Shown here: piece after piece, positions 1-7,603 of the stretch
How positions within the stretch are numbered: the stretch's first letter is position 1
Layout of the letters: every line of letters starts with the position of its first letter
Assembly: GCA_002433465.1 (NCBI GenBank)
Contig: DJIE01000092.1
Coordinates: 1-15,071, forward strand
DNA: 15,071 nt
Reading direction: 5' to 3'
Source of the DNA: Salinisphaera sp. UBA6602
GTDB taxonomy: Bacteria; Pseudomonadota; Gammaproteobacteria; Nevskiales; Salinisphaeraceae
The notes under the pieces: generated by a model
The model's database searches: none
What the model saw: the letters and a program-made list of their open reading frames with translations, nothing else
Told to the model about the DNA's origin: nothing
Translations under genes and position numbers: made by a program

Positions 1-1072
1 CCAGACGGCCTTCGGCGTCGGTGTTGAGAATCTCGATGGTCTGGCCGGACATGCTGGTGAGGATGTCGCCGGGCTTGTAGGCATTGCCATCGGGCAGGTT
101 TTCTGTGGCCGGAACCACGCCCACCACATTGATCGGCAGGCCCAGTTCGGCCGCGGCCTGAACCGCGCCGAATACGCTCGCCGCACCGCCCATGTCGTAT
201 TTCATCTCGTCCATGGCGGCGCCGGGCTTGAGGCTGATGCCGCCGGCATCGAACGTCACGCCCTTGCCCACCAGCACGATCGGCTTGCTGTTCTTGGGCC
301 CGGCCATGTATTCCATGACGATGAGCTTGGCCGGCTGGCGCGAACCGCGAGATACGCCCAGCAGCGCGCCCATGCCCAGCGATTCCATATCGGATTCTTC
401 GAGCACGTTGGTTTTGATCGTGCTCTGCGCGTCGGCCAGAGCCACGGCCTGTTCGGCCAGATAGGTCGGCGTACAGATATTGCCCGGCATGTTGCCGAGA
501 TCCTTGGCGAACTTGACGCCGTTGGCGGTCGCCACGCCTTCGTCGACGCCGCGTTCGGCGGCCGGCAGATCCGAGCGTCGCGGCACCTGGAAGACGATGC
601 GCGCCAGCTTGCGGCTGTGTTTTTCGTAATCCGGGCCGCGGCAGGCTTCAAAGCGATAGAACACGTCTTCGAAGGTGAGCAGGGCCTGTTTGACCTGCCA
701 GCCAAAATCGTCGCGGCCCTTGACGTTGAGTTCGGTCAGGTAGATCGCGGCATCGACGCCGCCCATCGTATCGAGCTCCTTGGCCGCGGCCTCGCAGGCC
801 TGGCGGTAGACGCGGGCATTGAAGTCGCGTTCCTTGCCGCAGCCGACCAACAGGATACGATCGCAGAACAGATCGTCCAGGCCGTGCAGCAACGTGGTCT
901 GGCCGAGCTTGCCGTCCATGTCGCCACGACGCATCACGGATGCGATCAATCCGCCGCTGGCCTCGTCGAGGGCCTCGGCTTGCGTTGAAGGCTTGCGGCG
1001 ATCGAAGATACCGACGACCACGCAGCCGACACGCTGCTTTTCCGGGCTGCCACTTTTGACGAGATATTCCAT
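1..1072 (-). CDS. pepA: Leucyl aminopeptidase PepA (cytosol aminopeptidase, M17), 3' end cut by window edge
   Basis: Cytosolic di-metal aminopeptidase that removes N-terminal residues from peptides; in E. coli PepA is also a DNA-binding accessory protein in Xer recombination and carAB control. The first 357 residues are present, of about 500 in the family. The metal-ligand positions match E. coli numbering without a gap: K270, D275, D293, D352 and E354, with catalytic K282 and R356. They lie in the motifs GKGVTFDAGG, KYDMGGA and NTDAEGRL, the last being the M17 signature at the truncated end. The ATG at 1072-1070 is preceded by a good AGGAGT ribosome site and opens with the usual short N-terminal strand. 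It is divergent from lptF, the arrangement known in E. coli and Pseudomonas. No frameshift or lost active-site residue is visible. Confidence 0.97.
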   Translation of the reverse strand, partial: MEYLVKSGSPEKQRVGCVVVGIFDRRKPSTQAEALDEASGGLIASVMRRGDMDGKLGQTTLLHGLDDLFCDRILLVGCGKERDFNARVYRQACEAAAKELDTMGGVDAAIYLTELNVKGRDDFGWQVKQALLTFEDVFYRFEACRGPDYEKHSRKLARIVFQVPRRSDLPAAERGVDEGVATANGVKFAKDLGNMPGNICTPTYLAEQAVALADAQSTIKTNVLEESDMESLGMGALLGVSRGSRQPAKLIVMEYMAGPKNSKPIVLVGKGVTFDAGGISLKPGAAMDEMKYDMGGAASVFGAVQAAAELGLPINVVGVVPATENLPDGNAYKPGDILTSMSGQTIEILNTDAEGRL

Positions 1073-1276
1073 GCACTACTCCTGCAAAGCTGTTGACTCA
1101 GGCTGCGCAAAGCGTCTGCGGCGCATGCTCTTTACAGGCATGTGCGACCGCCGCGCTCTATCGCTCGGTAATCGGATGGCCGCGCAGTTTACAGAAAGCG
1201 GCGAAAATATCATCCCCACGCGAGTGACGACCTCTAATACTAAACTATTCGGCGTGTCGAGCTGTTCCAGTTTGTC
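1073..1276. promoter_or_regulatory. Divergent pepA / lptF intergenic region
   Basis: A 204-base gap between two divergent genes, so it must hold both promoters. No consensus sigma-70 pair stands out. The best -10-like element toward lptF is TAAACT (1241-1246), about 30 bases before the ATG, inside the AT-richer stretch 1233-1250, but it lacks a recognisable -35. An imperfect inverted repeat, GCGCATG (1121-1127) and CATGTGC (1139-1145) with an 11-base spacer, lies nearer pepA and could be an operator or chance. lptF has no obvious Shine-Dalgarno sequence. Confidence 0.5.
1078..1083 (-). promoter_or_regulatory. Shine-Dalgarno site of pepA
   Basis: AGGAGT on the minus strand, five bases before the pepA ATG. 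It supports the chosen start. Confidence 0.75.
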
Positions 1277-2383
1277 ATGATAGGCATTATCTTTCGTTAT
1301 TTGTTCGCCGAGGTCGGCCGTACGTGGCTGGTGGTAGCCGGCGTGCTGGTATTTCTGACCCTCGGCCTGGGTTTTGCTCGCTTTATCGCCGACGCCGCCG
1401 CGGGCGAATTGCCCGTGAACACGGTGCTAGAGCTGGCCGTTTTCAAACTCGTCGAAAATCTCGAAATCGTTTTGCCGGTGTCGATGTTGCTCGGCGTGTT
1501 GCTGACCTTCGGGCGGCTTTGTCGGGACAACGAATTGGCCGCGCTGTTCGCGGGCGGGGCCGGTTTGAGCACGGTTTATAAGCCGTTCGTAGCGCTCGCG
1601 CTTGCTGTGGCCACTTTCTCGGGCGTGATGTCGGTTATTGCCGCGCCGCATGCCGAGCGCGCGCTGGCGCGGGTAGGGGCCGAAGGCGCGACCACCGTTC
1701 TCCAGACGCTCGAGCCGGGGCGTTTTCGAACCTTTCTCGACGGCGACGCGGTGTTCTACGCTGAAAGCCGGGACGCAGACGACAACCTGCGCGACGTATT
1801 CATTCGCGTCGTGCGCGAATCCAGCCAGGGCACGCCTACGCAGACCATCGTCACCGCCGATCGCGCGCGTCAGCAGGTCGACGATGACAGCGGTGCGATC
1901 ACCCTGATCCTGGATAACGGCTGGCGCTACGAAGGCAATCCCGGCGAGGCAAACTATCGGGTAATCCAGTTCGCCGAACACGGCGTGCAACTGTCGCCGC
2001 CGACCGGCAGCGCGAGCGACAAAGTAGCGACTCGATCGACGCTATCGCTGATCGAAAGCGATGACCCGGAAGCGGCTGCGGAATGGCAGAAGCGCCTTTC
2101 CGTACCGCTGTCGGTGCTCATTCTCACGCTGATCGCGATGCCGCTGGGCCGGGTGCCGCCGCGGGCCGGACGCTATGGCCGTGTGATTGCCGGCGTGCTG
2201 GTCTATGTAATTTATATCAATGCCGTGCATCTGGCCGCGGTCGCGATCGAGGATCGCACCATACCCGCGGTGATCGGCGTCTGGTGGGTGCATTTGATCG
2301 CGCTGGCGGTAGCCCTGGCCATGCTTGCGCGCGAGCAGGGCGTTTTCGCTCGGCGTCGTGCCGCGAGGGGAGCAAGCGCATGA
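1277..2383 (+). CDS. lptF: LPS export ABC transporter permease LptF
   Basis: Inner-membrane permease of the LptB2FG complex, which extracts lipopolysaccharide from the inner membrane and feeds it to the LptC-LptA bridge. The 368 residues match the family length (about 366 in E. coli). Layout is typical of the YjgP/YjgQ family: hydrophobic helices near residues 14-35, 62-78 and 102-122, a polar periplasmic domain of about 140 residues (roughly 125-265), then helices near 276-292, 302-322 and 333-351. The segment GRLCRDNELAALFAGG (residues 79-94) fits the conserved cytoplasmic coupling-helix region after the second helix. Assignment as LptF rather than LptG rests on being first in the pair and divergent from pepA. 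No clear ribosome site precedes the ATG, but the N-terminus aligns with known LptF starts. The stop overlaps the lptG start as ATGA. Confidence 0.93.
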   Translation: MIGIIFRYLFAEVGRTWLVVAGVLVFLTLGLGFARFIADAAAGELPVNTVLELAVFKLVENLEIVLPVSMLLGVLLTFGRLCRDNELAALFAGGAGLSTVYKPFVALALAVATFSGVMSVIAAPHAERALARVGAEGATTVLQTLEPGRFRTFLDGDAVFYAESRDADDNLRDVFIRVVRESSQGTPTQTIVTADRARQQVDDDSGAITLILDNGWRYEGNPGEANYRVIQFAEHGVQLSPPTGSASDKVATRSTLSLIESDDPEAAAEWQKRLSVPLSVLILTLIAMPLGRVPPRAGRYGRVIAGVLVYVIYINAVHLAAVAIEDRTIPAVIGVWWVHLIALAVALAMLAREQGVFARRRAARGASA

Positions 2384-3444
2384 AGCTGATCGACCGCTAT
2401 ATCAGCCGCACCATCCTGGTTGCGACCGCTGTGGTTGCCATCGTGGTAAGCGCGCTGGTGGCGCTGTCCACGTTCATCGGCGAGGCCGACAATATCGGCG
2501 AGGGCAATTTCGGGATCGTTCAGGTTATCGTCTATACGTTGCTCAAGATGCCCGGCCATCTATACTTGGTCATGCCGGTAGTGGCGCTGCTGGGATCGCT
2601 GTTGGCACTGGGCGCGCTGGCGGCCGGCAGCGAGCTGATCGTGGTGCGGGCATCGGGCGTATCCATGCGTCGGCTGGCGGTATCGGTATCGATTGCCGGC
2701 ATCGTGCTCGCCCTGTTGTCGCTGACCGTCGGCGAGTACGCCGGGCCGGGCGGGGCGCGGGCAGCCGATGCCCTGCGCGAGCAGGCCCGGCACGGACGTG
2801 CCGTCGATACGATCAGCGACGGTCTGTGGCTGCGTCAGGGCAATATCGTGGTGCGTATCGATGCCACCCTGCCGGGCGGCGGCATCGACGGCATCGACGT
2901 GTTTCGCATGAGCGGCGACGGACGTCTCGAGCAGGCTCTGTCGGCGCCCAGCGCAACGCTGCGTGATGGCCACCTGGTGCTCGATAAGCCGCGATTCACC
3001 ACCCTGCAAGAAGACTCGGCCGAAATCGGCAATCCCGAGACGCTGGATATCGATATCGATATCGACGCCGACGTGCTCGACCTGGCCGTCATCGAGCCCA
3101 GCGAGCTGTCCAGTACCGGCCTCTGGCGCTATATCGACTATCTCGATCGCAATCAGATCAATGCCGAAGATTATCGCCTTGCCTTGTGGCGCAATATCGT
3201 CAACCCGATCACGGTGTGGGTGCTGGTGGTATTCGCTTTGCCGTTCGCTTTCGGTTCGCTGCGCAGCGCGAGCGCCGGCCAGCGGCTGTTTCTTGGCGGT
3301 CTGGTGGGGCTGATCTTCTTTCTGGTCAACGAAATCGTGGCGGCCACTGGTCCCGTCTACGGCGTCGCGCCGTGGCTTGCGGCCAGTCTGCCCACGGCCC
3401 TGCTGGCGGTGGGCACGTTCATATGGATGCGAAGGCTGGATTAG
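2380..3444 (+). CDS. lptG: LPS export ABC transporter permease LptG
   Basis: Second permease subunit of LptB2FG, the partner of the gene just upstream. I start it at the ATG at 2380, which overlaps the lptF stop (ATGA) and has a GAGGGGAG ribosome site at 2365-2372; the same frame is open further upstream but that part only shadows lptF. The product is 354 residues (about 360 in E. coli) and begins MKLIDRYISRTIL, the classic LptG start. Helices lie near residues 13-31, 55-80 and 98-118, a periplasmic domain follows, and three helices end the protein. GSELIVVRASGVSMRRL matches the coupling region. A stretch of alternating Asp-Ile in the periplasmic domain is encoded by a GATATC tandem repeat (3046-3063). 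Translational coupling suggests a 1:1 supply of the two subunits. Confidence 0.94.
   Translation: MKLIDRYISRTILVATAVVAIVVSALVALSTFIGEADNIGEGNFGIVQVIVYTLLKMPGHLYLVMPVVALLGSLLALGALAAGSELIVVRASGVSMRRLAVSVSIAGIVLALLSLTVGEYAGPGGARAADALREQARHGRAVDTISDGLWLRQGNIVVRIDATLPGGGIDGIDVFRMSGDGRLEQALSAPSATLRDGHLVLDKPRFTTLQEDSAEIGNPETLDIDIDIDADVLDLAVIEPSELSSTGLWRYIDYLDRNQINAEDYRLALWRNIVNPITVWVLVVFALPFAFGSLRSASAGQRLFLGGLVGLIFFLVNEIVAATGPVYGVAPWLAASLPTALLAVGTFIWMRRLD
3046..3066 (+). repeat. Short in-frame GATATC tandem repeat in lptG
   Basis: Three exact copies of GATATC followed by GAC encode Asp-Ile-Asp-Ile-Asp-Ile-Asp in the periplasmic domain of LptG. Each unit is 6 bases (two codons), so gain or loss of a unit would keep the frame. 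Confidence 0.8.
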
Positions 3445-3679
3445 GCGGGATTAACCGGGTGCCCAGCCGCGCCCGGCGTGTGCCGTCGCCGCCGAAAACG
3501 CTCTGGCGTTTGTCGTCCTGGCACGGCGTCTGTGAGGCGAACCGGCTTAGCGGGCGGTGTTTCGCGCGCTTGATCGGCGTCAGTGCTCGCAGCCGTGCAC
3601 TGAGCACGCTGCGCTTTCAATTGCGTGCCAATCCGCGCAATGCACACGGCGCGACCATCACCGGTTGCGCCACGCTTTT
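3445..3679. other. Convergent gap between lptG and the RDD gene
   Basis: About 235 bases without a recognised gene. One plus-strand frame can be read from a GTG at 3460 to a TAG at 3681-3683 (74 codons). It is rich in Arg and Ser, resembles nothing I know, has no ribosome site and runs just into the RDD stop, so I do not call it. An inverted repeat, GTGCTC (3583-3588) and GAGCAC (3602-3607), overlaps a second possible pairing of CGCAGC with GCTGCG. It lies where a bidirectional terminator would be expected but has no good T-tract. Confidence 0.5.
3583..3607. terminator. Possible stem-loop between convergent genes
   Basis: GTGCTC and GAGCAC form a 6-bp stem around a 13-base loop, and overlapping alternative pairings exist. 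It sits between the ends of lptG and the RDD gene. The only T-run nearby is a short CTTT, so intrinsic termination is doubtful. Confidence 0.25.
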
Positions 3680-4105
3680 CTAGCGCTCCTTGGGCCGTAC
3701 GACGAGTTCGGTGCGGCTGACGATGTCCTGCAGGCTTCGTCGCTGCGAATCCACCAGGCACCAGAGCATGCCGACGATGGAGAGCCAGGACACCCACGCG
3801 CTCAGGTAGCGCAGTATGGCCTGGTGCCACTGTACCGGGCCGCCGTCATGGTTGCGCAGCTGCATGCGCCAGGCCTTCATGCCCAGCGTCTGGCCGCCGT
3901 GCATCCAGAACCAGGAAAAGAACAGATAGGGCACGAACAGGAAATACAGCCGTACCCATGGATTGTGGCCGTCCACGGCATGGCCGTGATTGAAAGGCAG
4001 CAGTGCCAGCCCGGCGAGCAGCAGCAGCCCGACCAGCAGGAACAGATCGTATACGCCGGCCGCGATACGGCGAACGAGACCGGCAGGATAGGCCGACAGT
4101 GCCAT
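3680..4105 (-). CDS. RDD family small membrane protein
   Basis: Predicted inner-membrane protein of 141 residues; RDD proteins have no single defined role, and some are linked to ion transport. The family pattern is visible: RRIAAGVYD near the N-terminus (R12/R13 and D20), hydrophobic segments near 19-37, 52-67 and 101-117, the GQTLGMKAWRMQL stretch at 71-83 characteristic of the family, and a C-terminal SLQDIVSRTELV with the third conserved residue D127. I start it at the ATG at 4105, which overlaps the amidase stop as TGATG and gives the normal N-terminus; a longer frame from 4141 only shadows the amidase end. It would be co-translated with the amidase. From memory, RDD genes also occur near lptFG in pseudomonads, so its position may be older than its link to the amidase. 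The substrate is unknown. Confidence 0.85.
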   Translation of the reverse strand: MALSAYPAGLVRRIAAGVYDLFLLVGLLLLAGLALLPFNHGHAVDGHNPWVRLYFLFVPYLFFSWFWMHGGQTLGMKAWRMQLRNHDGGPVQWHQAILRYLSAWVSWLSIVGMLWCLVDSQRRSLQDIVSRTELVVRPKER

Positions 4106-5598
4106 CAGCGGTTGTCGATGGTGGGCAGACGCTGGAACCACGGGGCGGCTTCTTCGAGCTGGGCACCCAGGCGCAGCAGCAGTGCCTCGCTCGATGGCGC
4201 GCCAACGAACTGGCTGCCCATCGGCAGACCGTCCGGGGTCATATGTAGCGGTACCGACATCGCCGGTACGCCGGTGAGGTTGGCCAGCTGGGTAAACGGC
4301 ACGTGCTTGAGGTTGTCGCGCGCGATCTGGTCGACGATCCCGGAGCGGATCAGCACGCGACCGCTGGGCAGGCTCAGTAGCGGTCGCAGTGCGATCTGCT
4401 GCCAGCGCGGCGTGGCCGATTCGCCAATACGCGAAGGCGGGTTCGCTAGCGTGGGGGTGAGCAGCAGATCGTATTCGGCATGAAATTCGGCCAGGGCATG
4501 GCGATAACCGCGCCAGCGCTCGAAGGCGGTCACGTATTCGGTGGCCGAGAACGCCCGGCCGACATGCGCCATGGCACGGGTATCGAGTTCGAACTCATCG
4601 GCCGCCGCGCCCGTACGCGCGCGCACCGCGTCGACCTGCATGGCCATCTGTACGAACCACATCGACAGGAAATCGCGCCCCAGCTGCAGGCCGTCGATGG
4701 CGGGGGCGGCACGCTCCACGCCGTGACCGAGCGATTCGAGCAGTCGGGTCGTCGTATCGAGGGCGGCGTGCGCCTGCTCGTGCAACGGAATACCGAGCGG
4801 CGAGGTATCGAGCACGCCGATTCGCAGCTTCGGCGGGGGCGTGTCCAGGCCGGCCAGATAGCCGGACTCGGGCTCGGTCAGGCGTACGATCGCACCCTGT
4901 TCATAGCCGGCGACGGCATCCAGCATGGCCGCGCTGTCGCGCACCGAACGGGTGACGACATGATCAACCGCCGCGCCGTGCATGAGGTCGCTGCGAGCGG
5001 GGCCGCCGGGTACACGGGCACGCCCGGGCTTGAGTCCGAACAGCCCGCAACAGGCGGCCGGGATACGAATCGAGCCGCCGCCGTCGTTCGCGCCGGCCAT
5101 GGGAACGACGCCGGCGGCAACTGCAGCCGCCGAGCCGCCCGAAGAGCCGCCCGGTGTGTGGCTGGTGTTCCAGGGATTGCGGGTGGCGCCGAACGCCTGC
5201 GGCTCGGTCACGCCCTTGCTGCCGAACTCCGGGGTGTTGGTCTTGCCGAAAATATTCACGCCGCTGGCGATGAACCGACGCGTGATCTCGGCGTGCGCCT
5301 GTGGCGTGTCGCCTGTGCGTTTGAGCGCGGCGTTGCCGTTGCTGCTGGGCACGCCCGCATAATCCTGGAACAGATCCTTGATCAAGAACGGCACGCCCGC
5401 GAATGCGCCGTCGACCTGCTCGGCGGCGCGGGCGTCGGCGATCGTGTCCATGCGACGAATGACCGCGTTCAGCGACGGGTTTACCTCGTCGAGTCGACCG
5501 CGCGCAAGCGCGAGAAGTTCCGACGGCTGAATCTGGCGTTCGGCCACCAGACGGGCAAGGCCCAGGGCGTCGTGCCGGACGTATTCGCTGTATTCCAT
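4105..5598 (-). CDS. Amidase-signature enzyme, NylA-like clade
   Basis: Serine amidase of the amidase signature family, hydrolysing a C-N amide bond; probably cytoplasmic, as no signal peptide is visible. At 497 residues it is full length. The Ser-cisSer-Lys triad is readable: K74 in FLIKDLF, S152 in TPGGSSGGS and S176 in NDGGGSIRIP, with the 24-residue spacing between serines seen in FAAH. The nucleophile context (GANDGGGSIRIPAACCGLFGLKP) and overall length most resemble the 6-aminohexanoate cyclic-dimer hydrolase (NylA) group, whose triad I recall as K72-S150-S174. That group includes many enzymes of unknown substrate, so nylon-oligomer activity should not be assumed. It is not GatA: no gatB or gatC is adjacent and the sequence details differ. 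The start is the ATG at 5598; only a weak ribosome site precedes it. The stop overlaps the RDD gene start. Confidence 0.9.
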   Translation of the reverse strand: MEYSEYVRHDALGLARLVAERQIQPSELLALARGRLDEVNPSLNAVIRRMDTIADARAAEQVDGAFAGVPFLIKDLFQDYAGVPSSNGNAALKRTGDTPQAHAEITRRFIASGVNIFGKTNTPEFGSKGVTEPQAFGATRNPWNTSHTPGGSSGGSAAAVAAGVVPMAGANDGGGSIRIPAACCGLFGLKPGRARVPGGPARSDLMHGAAVDHVVTRSVRDSAAMLDAVAGYEQGAIVRLTEPESGYLAGLDTPPPKLRIGVLDTSPLGIPLHEQAHAALDTTTRLLESLGHGVERAAPAIDGLQLGRDFLSMWFVQMAMQVDAVRARTGAAADEFELDTRAMAHVGRAFSATEYVTAFERWRGYRHALAEFHAEYDLLLTPTLANPPSRIGESATPRWQQIALRPLLSLPSGRVLIRSGIVDQIARDNLKHVPFTQLANLTGVPAMSVPLHMTPDGLPMGSQFVGAPSSEALLLRLGAQLEEAAPWFQRLPTIDNR

Positions 5599-5694
5599 GG
5601 CAACCCCGCTGTTGCTTGACAGACCCCGTTCGCAGGCGAGCTTAACAGCCGTGGAGCAGCCGGGCGCTCAACCGTTGTAAACTAGGGGCCGTCG
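5599..5694. promoter_or_regulatory. Divergent amidase / pcnB intergenic region
   Basis: A 96-base gap that must carry promoters in both directions. On the plus strand a perfect TTGACA (5616-5621) lacks a good -10 at 17 bases. A TAAACT (5678-5683) is a plausible pcnB -10 but lies only 11 bases before the ATG. An AGGGG (5683-5688 region) is a possible pcnB ribosome site, so the two readings compete: if TAAACT is the -10, the AGGGG would be upstream of the RNA start. I cannot decide between them. Confidence 0.35.
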
Positions 5695-7068
5695 ATGTTT
5701 CGTCCGCGCGAAAATTCGACCGGCCCTCGGGGCAAAAATCAATTCCAGTCTTTCAATCGGGGCGACACCATCAACGAGTTACGCGTTATCGAAGCGCACG
5801 AGCACGGCATCGCGCGTGAACAGATCAGTCGGGCCGCGCTCGACACGCTCGAAGGTTTGCATGCTGCGGGGTTTCGTGCCTGCCTGGTTGGCGGCGCGGT
5901 ACGCGACCTGCTACTGGGCGTACCGCCCAAGGACTTCGACGTCGCCACCGACGCCGAGCCGGAGCAGGTGGTCGAGGTCTTTGGCCGCAAGGCCCGCCTC
6001 ATCGGGCGTCGTTTTCGTATTGCCCACGTACGATTCGGCCGTGAAATCGTCGAGGTGTCGACGTTTCGTGCCGACCCCGGCACCGCCGAGCCGGACGCCG
6101 ATACCCGCGAGCTCGACGACGCCGGGCGCGTACTGCGCGACAACGTGTTTGGCTCGATCGCCGAAGACGCGCGCCGACGCGACTTCGCGATCAACGGCCT
6201 GTACTACGATATTGCCGACGACTGCGTACACGACTATGTGGGCGGCATGGACGACGTGGCCGCCTGCCGGCTGCGGCTGATCGGTGACCCTGCCGTGCGC
6301 TACCGCGAAGACCCGGTACGCATGATCCGGGCGGTGCGTATCGCCGCCAAGCTGGGCCTGACCATCGACGAGCCGGCACGCCCGCCGCGCGAGCTGGTGG
6401 GGCTGCTGGCCGATGTGCCGGCCGCGCGCATGTTCGACGAAGTGCTCAAGCTGCTCATGAACCCGGCCGGGGGGCGCGTATTCCGTATGCTGCGCCAATA
6501 CGGCCTGTTCGCGCCGATGTTCGCGCAGACGTCGGCGGTGTTGGATTCGCCCTCGGGGGCAGCCAGCGAAGCGCTTATCGAGCAGGCGATCACCAATACG
6601 GCCGCGCGAATCGAAGCCGGCAAGCCGGTCACGCCGGCCTTTTTGTTCGCCGCTTTGCTGTGGCCCGCGGTACGCGAGCATGCGGCCATGCTCGAGCGCG
6701 ATGGCATGGCCCCGGCACCCGCGCTTGCCAGCGCCCAGAGCGCGGTAGTGGGCGATCAGATCCAGCGGGTATCTATTCCGAAGCGGTTTTCGATTCCGAT
6801 GCGCGAGATCTGGCACCTGCAGCCGCGCTTTCACCGGCGCCGCGGCAAGCAGCCCGCGCGGCTGATCGCGCATCCGCGTTTTCGGGCCGCCTACGATTTC
6901 TTGCTGCTGCGGGCTGCGGTCGGCGAAGTCGAGCATGAGCTGGCCGACTGGTGGACTCAGGCGCAGGACGATCCGTCCACGCCGGCGCCGGGCTCCGGCG
7001 CCGAGGCCCCCGGAAAAACCCGCAAGCGTCGGCGCGGTGGCCGTCGTCGTCGTAGTGAAACCGCCTGA
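5695..7068 (+). CDS. pcnB: Poly(A) polymerase I PcnB
   Basis: Adds poly(A) tails to RNA 3' ends, marking transcripts and fragments for decay by exonucleases. Class II nucleotidyltransferase fold: LVGGAVRDLLLG and KDFDVATDA carry the catalytic aspartates D80 and D82; ARRRDFAINGLYYD (residues 159-172) and VRYREDPVRMIRAVRIAAKLG (201-221) are the conserved head and neck. Choosing PcnB over a CCA-adding enzyme rests on the 457-residue length (465 in E. coli), the highly basic C-terminal tail (KTRKRRRGGRRRR) and the folK neighbour. The ATG at 5695 has an AGGGG about 7 bases upstream. E. coli pcnB is known for an AUU start, so the exact N-terminus is less certain here; conserved sequence begins near residue 36. 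First gene of the long plus-strand run; folK follows after a 37-base gap. Confidence 0.93.
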   Translation: MFRPRENSTGPRGKNQFQSFNRGDTINELRVIEAHEHGIAREQISRAALDTLEGLHAAGFRACLVGGAVRDLLLGVPPKDFDVATDAEPEQVVEVFGRKARLIGRRFRIAHVRFGREIVEVSTFRADPGTAEPDADTRELDDAGRVLRDNVFGSIAEDARRRDFAINGLYYDIADDCVHDYVGGMDDVAACRLRLIGDPAVRYREDPVRMIRAVRIAAKLGLTIDEPARPPRELVGLLADVPAARMFDEVLKLLMNPAGGRVFRMLRQYGLFAPMFAQTSAVLDSPSGAASEALIEQAITNTAARIEAGKPVTPAFLFAALLWPAVREHAAMLERDGMAPAPALASAQSAVVGDQIQRVSIPKRFSIPMREIWHLQPRFHRRRGKQPARLIAHPRFRAAYDFLLLRAAVGEVEHELADWWTQAQDDPSTPAPGSGAEAPGKTRKRRRGGRRRRSETA

Positions 7069-7105
7069 GGCAGGTCGCCAAAGGCAGGTGAATTCCGGTC
7101 GGGCC

Positions 7106-7603
7106 ATGGCGTCGGCCCACGTCGCCTGGATCGGCCTCGGCAGCAATCTGGAATCGCCGGCAGCACAGCTCGCCAGCGCGTTGGAGGCGCTGGCGCGCTG
7201 CGACGCTATTCGAGTTCTTGCCGCATCATCCTTTTATCGCACCGTGCCGGTGGGTGGCCCGCCCGGCCAGCCCATGTTCTGCAATGCCTGTGCCGCCGTG
7301 GCCACGCCGCTGTCCGCGCGGGCCCTCCTTGCGGTGATGCACGGCATCGAACGCGCCCACGGGCGCATACGCGATGTGCGCTGGGGGCCGCGAACCCTCG
7401 ATCTCGATCTGCTCGCCGTCGATGCGCTGCGCTGCGACGAGCCGACGTTGCAGCTGCCGCATCCACGCGCCTTCGAGCGCGCGTTCGTGCTGGTGCCGCT
7501 GGCCGAGATCGCGCCGGCGCTCGTACTCGCCGGTTACGGGCGAGTCGCGGACCTGGCCGCCGCGATCGACCGCCAGGGCATCGAACGCTGGGACGGGGCA
7601 TGA
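7106..7603 (+). CDS. folK: 2-amino-4-hydroxy-6-hydroxymethyldihydropteridine pyrophosphokinase (HPPK)
   Basis: Transfers pyrophosphate from ATP to 6-hydroxymethyl-7,8-dihydropterin, the step before dihydropteroate synthase in folate synthesis. The 165 residues match the family (about 160). The start GLGSNL (10-15), the HPPK signature RWGPRTLDLDLL (92-103, with metal-binding D99 and D101) and LPHPRAFERAFVLVPLAEIAP (117-137) are all present. The same frame runs open back to 6935 inside pcnB, but only the ATG at 7106 gives a normal N-terminus; an in-frame GTG at 7088 would add six residues. No strong ribosome site is seen for either. The last bases overlap the kinase start as ATGA. The pcnB-folK order is a known gammaproteobacterial pairing. 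Confidence 0.95.
   Translation: MASAHVAWIGLGSNLESPAAQLASALEALARCDAIRVLAASSFYRTVPVGGPPGQPMFCNACAAVATPLSARALLAVMHGIERAHGRIRDVRWGPRTLDLDLLAVDALRCDEPTLQLPHPRAFERAFVLVPLAEIAPALVLAGYGRVADLAAAIDRQGIERWDGA

Noticed and set aside
4480..5619. 379-codon open frame on the plus strand across the amidase gene.
   Set aside because: Antisense shadow of a clear amidase; rich in Arg, Gly and Ala with no motif.
5616..5645. Perfect TTGACA as the -35 of the pcnB promoter.
   Set aside because: At 16-18 bases downstream the sequence is AGCTTA or similar, with no acceptable -10.
6935..7105. N-terminal extension of FolK reaching into pcnB.
   Set aside because: The upstream part only reads the pcnB tail out of frame, is Arg/Pro-rich, and HPPK proteins begin close to the GSNL motif.
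5911..7146. 411-codon open frame on the minus strand across pcnB.
   Set aside because: Antisense shadow; no domain, no ribosome site, and it overlaps the pcnB catalytic region.
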